Source: Pelecanus crispus (Eukaryota; Chordata; Aves; Pelecaniformes; Pelecanidae). Taken from it: a DNA stretch of 64,000 bases. Position numbers and translations under genes: made by a program. Every line of letters begins with the position of its first letter. Positions within the stretch are counted from its first letter, which is position 1. Positions 43,514 through 64,000 of this stretch are shown piece after piece. The notes under the pieces are model-generated. The model was given only the letters and a program-made list of their open reading frames with translations, ran no database searches and was not told the DNA's origin. The DNA lies in NCBI RefSeq assembly GCF_030463565.1, contig NC_134643.1, positions 8,974,657 to 9,038,656 of the forward strand, in the 5' to 3' direction.

Positions 43514-46289
43514 CTTGTTTACTTCAGATTGACTTGTGATGATTTTTTTGAGCCTTATTTTTCTGCTCAGCCAATAAATGAAAAGTGATCAGTTTTTCAC
43601 AGACCTTTCTGCACTCTTGGTTTGTATCAGAGAGCTAAGGTACTCTGAAGTTATGGCTTTTGAATGAAAAACTAAATTTTTCTGCAGCCTCCAGTAAGGC
43701 ACCGTAGATGCTGGGTTAAACCTTACTCTCGTCCCCAGCATTTCCCCTTGGCTGGCTGTGTGCAGGGCTCAGCACAGTGTGACAACAGGCTCACAGCCAA
43801 GGTCCTTGGGGTTCCCCTCTACCATGCAAGGAACTGTGACAGAACCCACTGTGCTTTGAATTGAATTACTCAAATCTCTATATATGATGGGAGCAATAAA
43901 GAGACCAGAAGAGATTTATACTCTAAAGCCAAGTTTTACACAAATGGGAACAAAAACTATAAACTGTTTTAAATAGAGAAACTAAAATGATGATGTGAGA
44001 CAACAGAAAAAAAAAAAATCCCTTTCTCAATATATTTTCATGCCAGTATAGTGTGCAAAGCCTCTGCCAGACTTCGACATTTTCCTTTTTTGTTTTGCTG
44101 TGTTTTGAAACTGGATTACTTGAATCATCAGGCAATACCAGATAATCTGTATCCCTGGACATCCAAAGGAAAATAGTGAAAAGCTTTCAAGACAAAACCA
44201 AGTAAAGTACAAGAATGTCGGGAACATTCAGCGGAGCTGGAATTCCAGAGCTCCACATGGGGCTTTTTTTTGTATGAAAAACCCACATGCAAGTGGCTTT
44301 CAAACCACCTAAGTATTCATAACGTGTTCAGACACCGACATTGGGTCATTTTCTCAATAGTGCTATCAAAATGAGTGAAAACTCCAGGACAGTAAGATCC
44401 TCACCTCCTATAAATTAGCTTCAGTGATGCCAATTTAGATTTTAGGGTTGGAATTCATCTGACACAATGCTTTTATTTTCAGTGCAAACTTTGTGATCTG
44501 AGCAAGCTGTGCTAGCCTTTATTTGGGGAGTTTCGTCTCAGCCTAAAGTAGCAGTCTGAGATAAGCCAGGGGAATTGTGCCTATTTCCCTCCACTGAGTA
44601 CAAAGGGAGAAGGGGTTGACAATCTCATATGTAGCTATTTGTACTGTAGACAATGAACGTTACGTGAGGTGGATTTGACCCCAGTTGTTGCTTTCCATAA
44701 AAATTGAGAAGAAATTCTCATTGGCTTAGGAGTTTTTAAGAGCTCCATAAAGGTAATGTAGATGCAGGGACATAAGCATTATGGTCAGATATCCTGACCT
44801 TTTGCCATACCATGAACAACCTCTTCATCCACAAAAGAGCACACAAAAGTCAAATGAATGTAGCTGCCCAACTTGAGATGCTTTAAGGGGTCTTGATTTA
44901 GAAAGCAGGACTCCCAACCTGTCAAAACTTGACCCCTGTGACATGCATCAAAGGTGGGAACCAAGCCTGAAACATTAGGCACTCCAGAGCTTGTGGAGAG
45001 AAAGAAGCTGAATACAGAGCTCTGCATGTAATGCAGGTGGAGCAATGCCTATTTTGGGGAAAGTCACAAGGATTTCTGTACTAGACAGTTCTATGATGGC
45101 AGAGGCGTAAATGGCTGCCTGTGTAGCCAGTCACAGAAGTGTTGACATCAAGAGGTCTTTGCTGATGGACATGTGGATGTCCAGAAAAATTAGGCATTTA
45201 TCTGTGAGTAGGAATTTTAAGAACCTGCATCTTTAATTTTTGCATTCAAAATAACAGCCACTGCCTTTGCCAGTTCAGCCCTAAGGACTTGCCCCTTTCC
45301 AGAAATGTGTAAAAACTTCTGCAAGTGCAGGAGAATGGGGCTCCAGAGAACTTGTACATCCAACAGCATGTATCTGTAGTGTCTGCCTTTCAAGCCTCAG
45401 CGGTGTTGCCTTTGGAGTCAATGAGAATTTTGCTATTGACCTCAGCTGGAATGAGATCAACAGGAACAAGCCCTTAGGTAAATACGCCCAGACACATTAA
45501 TCAAAGGTGTGTTTGTTTCCTTAATGACTTTTTGGACCCAGCAGAAGGGAGGATTTCAGATTGTTTCAATAGAGTAAGGGTGACTTTAAGAATGCAGTTA
45601 TAAAGCCAGACTTTAAAGACATTTTGCAATTGTCTAAGTAGCTGGTATATGTCTCTTGAATCGTTTGGTTTGAATGCAAAGGTCACCCTAGATGCGTGTG
45701 TGAATGTCTCCTGGGTTTCTCTTTTTTGACTTTTTTTGGTCTCTGTTTCTGCAGTGCTCCAGTTACCTTTCATGGCACTGTTGATGCAGACAAACTGAGC
45801 CAGCTTTGTTTTGGCTGGAGGTATAAAACAGTCTTAGCTAATTTTCTGACAGATTTTCTTTCATCTCTCTGCCAACCTAATCTAAAATCTCTTTGGTTTT
45901 TATATGCTGCCAATCTATTGTGTACATGACAGCATTAACTCACGCCAAATGAGTGAAGCAGTGACCAAAAATATTTTGCTAATATCTCATTGAGATACAA
46001 TTAGACATTTTCACTTTTGAAAATTACCCTACATTTTAATAACAAAAAGAGCACTTGAGATGCTTTAATAATTTACATTTTTTCTGAAGGAGAGGGAATT
46101 AATACTTGACCCTGACAAAGCATTAATTGTAAGCACATGCTATGTGATATGTATTTTGTAACACAGACACAGACCGACACACAACATGTGTACACACACT
46201 AGTACTGCAGACTTTTTATCCTTTTTACCTATCCTGGCATCTAGAGAAATGTAATTATCTTGAGGGAGGAAGAAACAAAAATGAAACCA

Positions 46290-46764
46290 TGCTGAAAAAC
46301 TTTTATCTTTTTATTATTGATGCCTTTACATTAATACTGCTGTTTTGTGCTGAGAAAACCAATCTGTTACACGTTAAGGTAACTGTAATATACAACATAG
46401 AAATGCAGTCTAAGTTAATTACAACAAGGAGCTACAAAAAATTTCGTAGGAAAGAAGTCATCTAACATTGCAACTGTGCTTGCAACAAATCACTCCCTTA
46501 CTGCAGGACTATGCACATCGTGAACCATGGTTATTTACATGTTCCTTACAACCGTTAACAACAGAAGGGCTAAAATCTGTCTAAAAAGTTCCAGAACATC
46601 ACTATATACTGTACAATCCTCAAAAATAATTTATTACACTGTTTCTAAAAAAAGGTACTAGTTTTGTTTGATGTCTTTTGTTTTCTGGTGTTTTCTGGAG
46701 TGCACAACATGTGCAAATTCTGCCTAACAGTCTAAAAACTCAAGAACTGAACTGCAAGTCACAA
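46290..46764 (-). other. GRM3: GRM3 3' UTR
   Basis: Read on the minus strand it has AATAAA at 46635-46630 and again at 46315-46310, plus a Pumilio-type word TGTAAATA at 46539-46532. Parts near 46600-46660 look very similar to the mammalian GRM3 3' UTR as I recall it. The end is inferred from the second hexamer. Confidence 0.6.
46310..46315 (-). promoter_or_regulatory. GRM3: Candidate distal poly(A) signal of GRM3
   Basis: AATAAA on the minus strand about 450 nt after the stop. A proximal AATAAA lies at 46630-46635, about 130 nt after the stop. Confidence 0.45.

Positions 46765-64000
<17,236 letters not shown>

Larger units (their letters stand above)
40491..46289. other. Intergenic region between convergent ELAPOR2 and GRM3
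   Basis: About 5.8 kb without gene-like reading frames. Contains the 80-bp duplication at 43.1 kb and an A/C tract at 43.4 kb. No RNA gene recognised. Confidence 0.6.

Noticed and set aside
40491-46289. CRISPR, operon-like or other prokaryotic systems
   Set aside because: Spliced vertebrate genes and CR1/LTR content throughout; no regularly spaced repeats or dense coding.

Overview
The window is nuclear DNA from a vertebrate, almost certainly a bird. It has GT-AG spliced exons in long AT-rich introns. It carries CR1 LINEs with the avian 3' tail (repeats of ATTCTATG), avian-type solo LTRs, and a chimeric tRNA-Ile/CR1 SINE of the type known from songbirds (TguSINE1). I read it as a neoavian, possibly passerine, genome; the species cannot be fixed from sequence alone.

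Two genes lie tail to tail. ELAPOR2 (KIAA1324L/EIG121L) is on the + strand. Twenty coding exons from 3535 to 38472 join in frame into 925 residues plus a stop. This is the mature luminal cysteine-rich/MRH region, one transmembrane helix near residues 826-846, and a 79-residue cytoplasmic tail. The signal peptide and roughly the first 100 residues lie upstream of base 1. GRM3 (metabotropic glutamate receptor 3) is on the - strand. Its last three coding exons (59483-60549, 52399-52573, 46765-46838) give the end of the ligand-binding domain, the cysteine-rich linker, all seven membrane helices and the C-terminal tail. Its 5' exons lie beyond the right edge. The same convergent ELAPOR2/GRM3 order exists in human, so this is conserved synteny.

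Layout: 1-3534 intron of ELAPOR2; 3535-38472 ELAPOR2 coding exons; about 38473-40490 its 3' UTR; about 40490-46290 intergenic; about 46290-46764 GRM3 3' UTR; 46765-60549 GRM3 coding exons; 60550-64000 GRM3 intron.

Mobile elements fill parts of the introns. Two same-family solo LTRs sit in opposite orientation at 5219-5778 and 62054-62622, each with a 5-bp target duplication. A third, unrelated 945-bp solo LTR (32641-33585) is nested in a 2.4-kb CR1. There are two further CR1 tails and a SINE at 18.3-19.6 kb, a CR1 tail at 27.3 kb, a probable ancient LINE at 24.8-25.7 kb, and a decayed long CR1 at about 55.0-57.2 kb.

I found no undescribed biological system. The observations most worth checking are an exon-5 alternate reading frame in GRM3 that stays open if the 7TM exon is skipped, a possible in-frame alternative acceptor in ELAPOR2, the nested LTR with an apparently intact promoter, and the SINE as a lineage marker.
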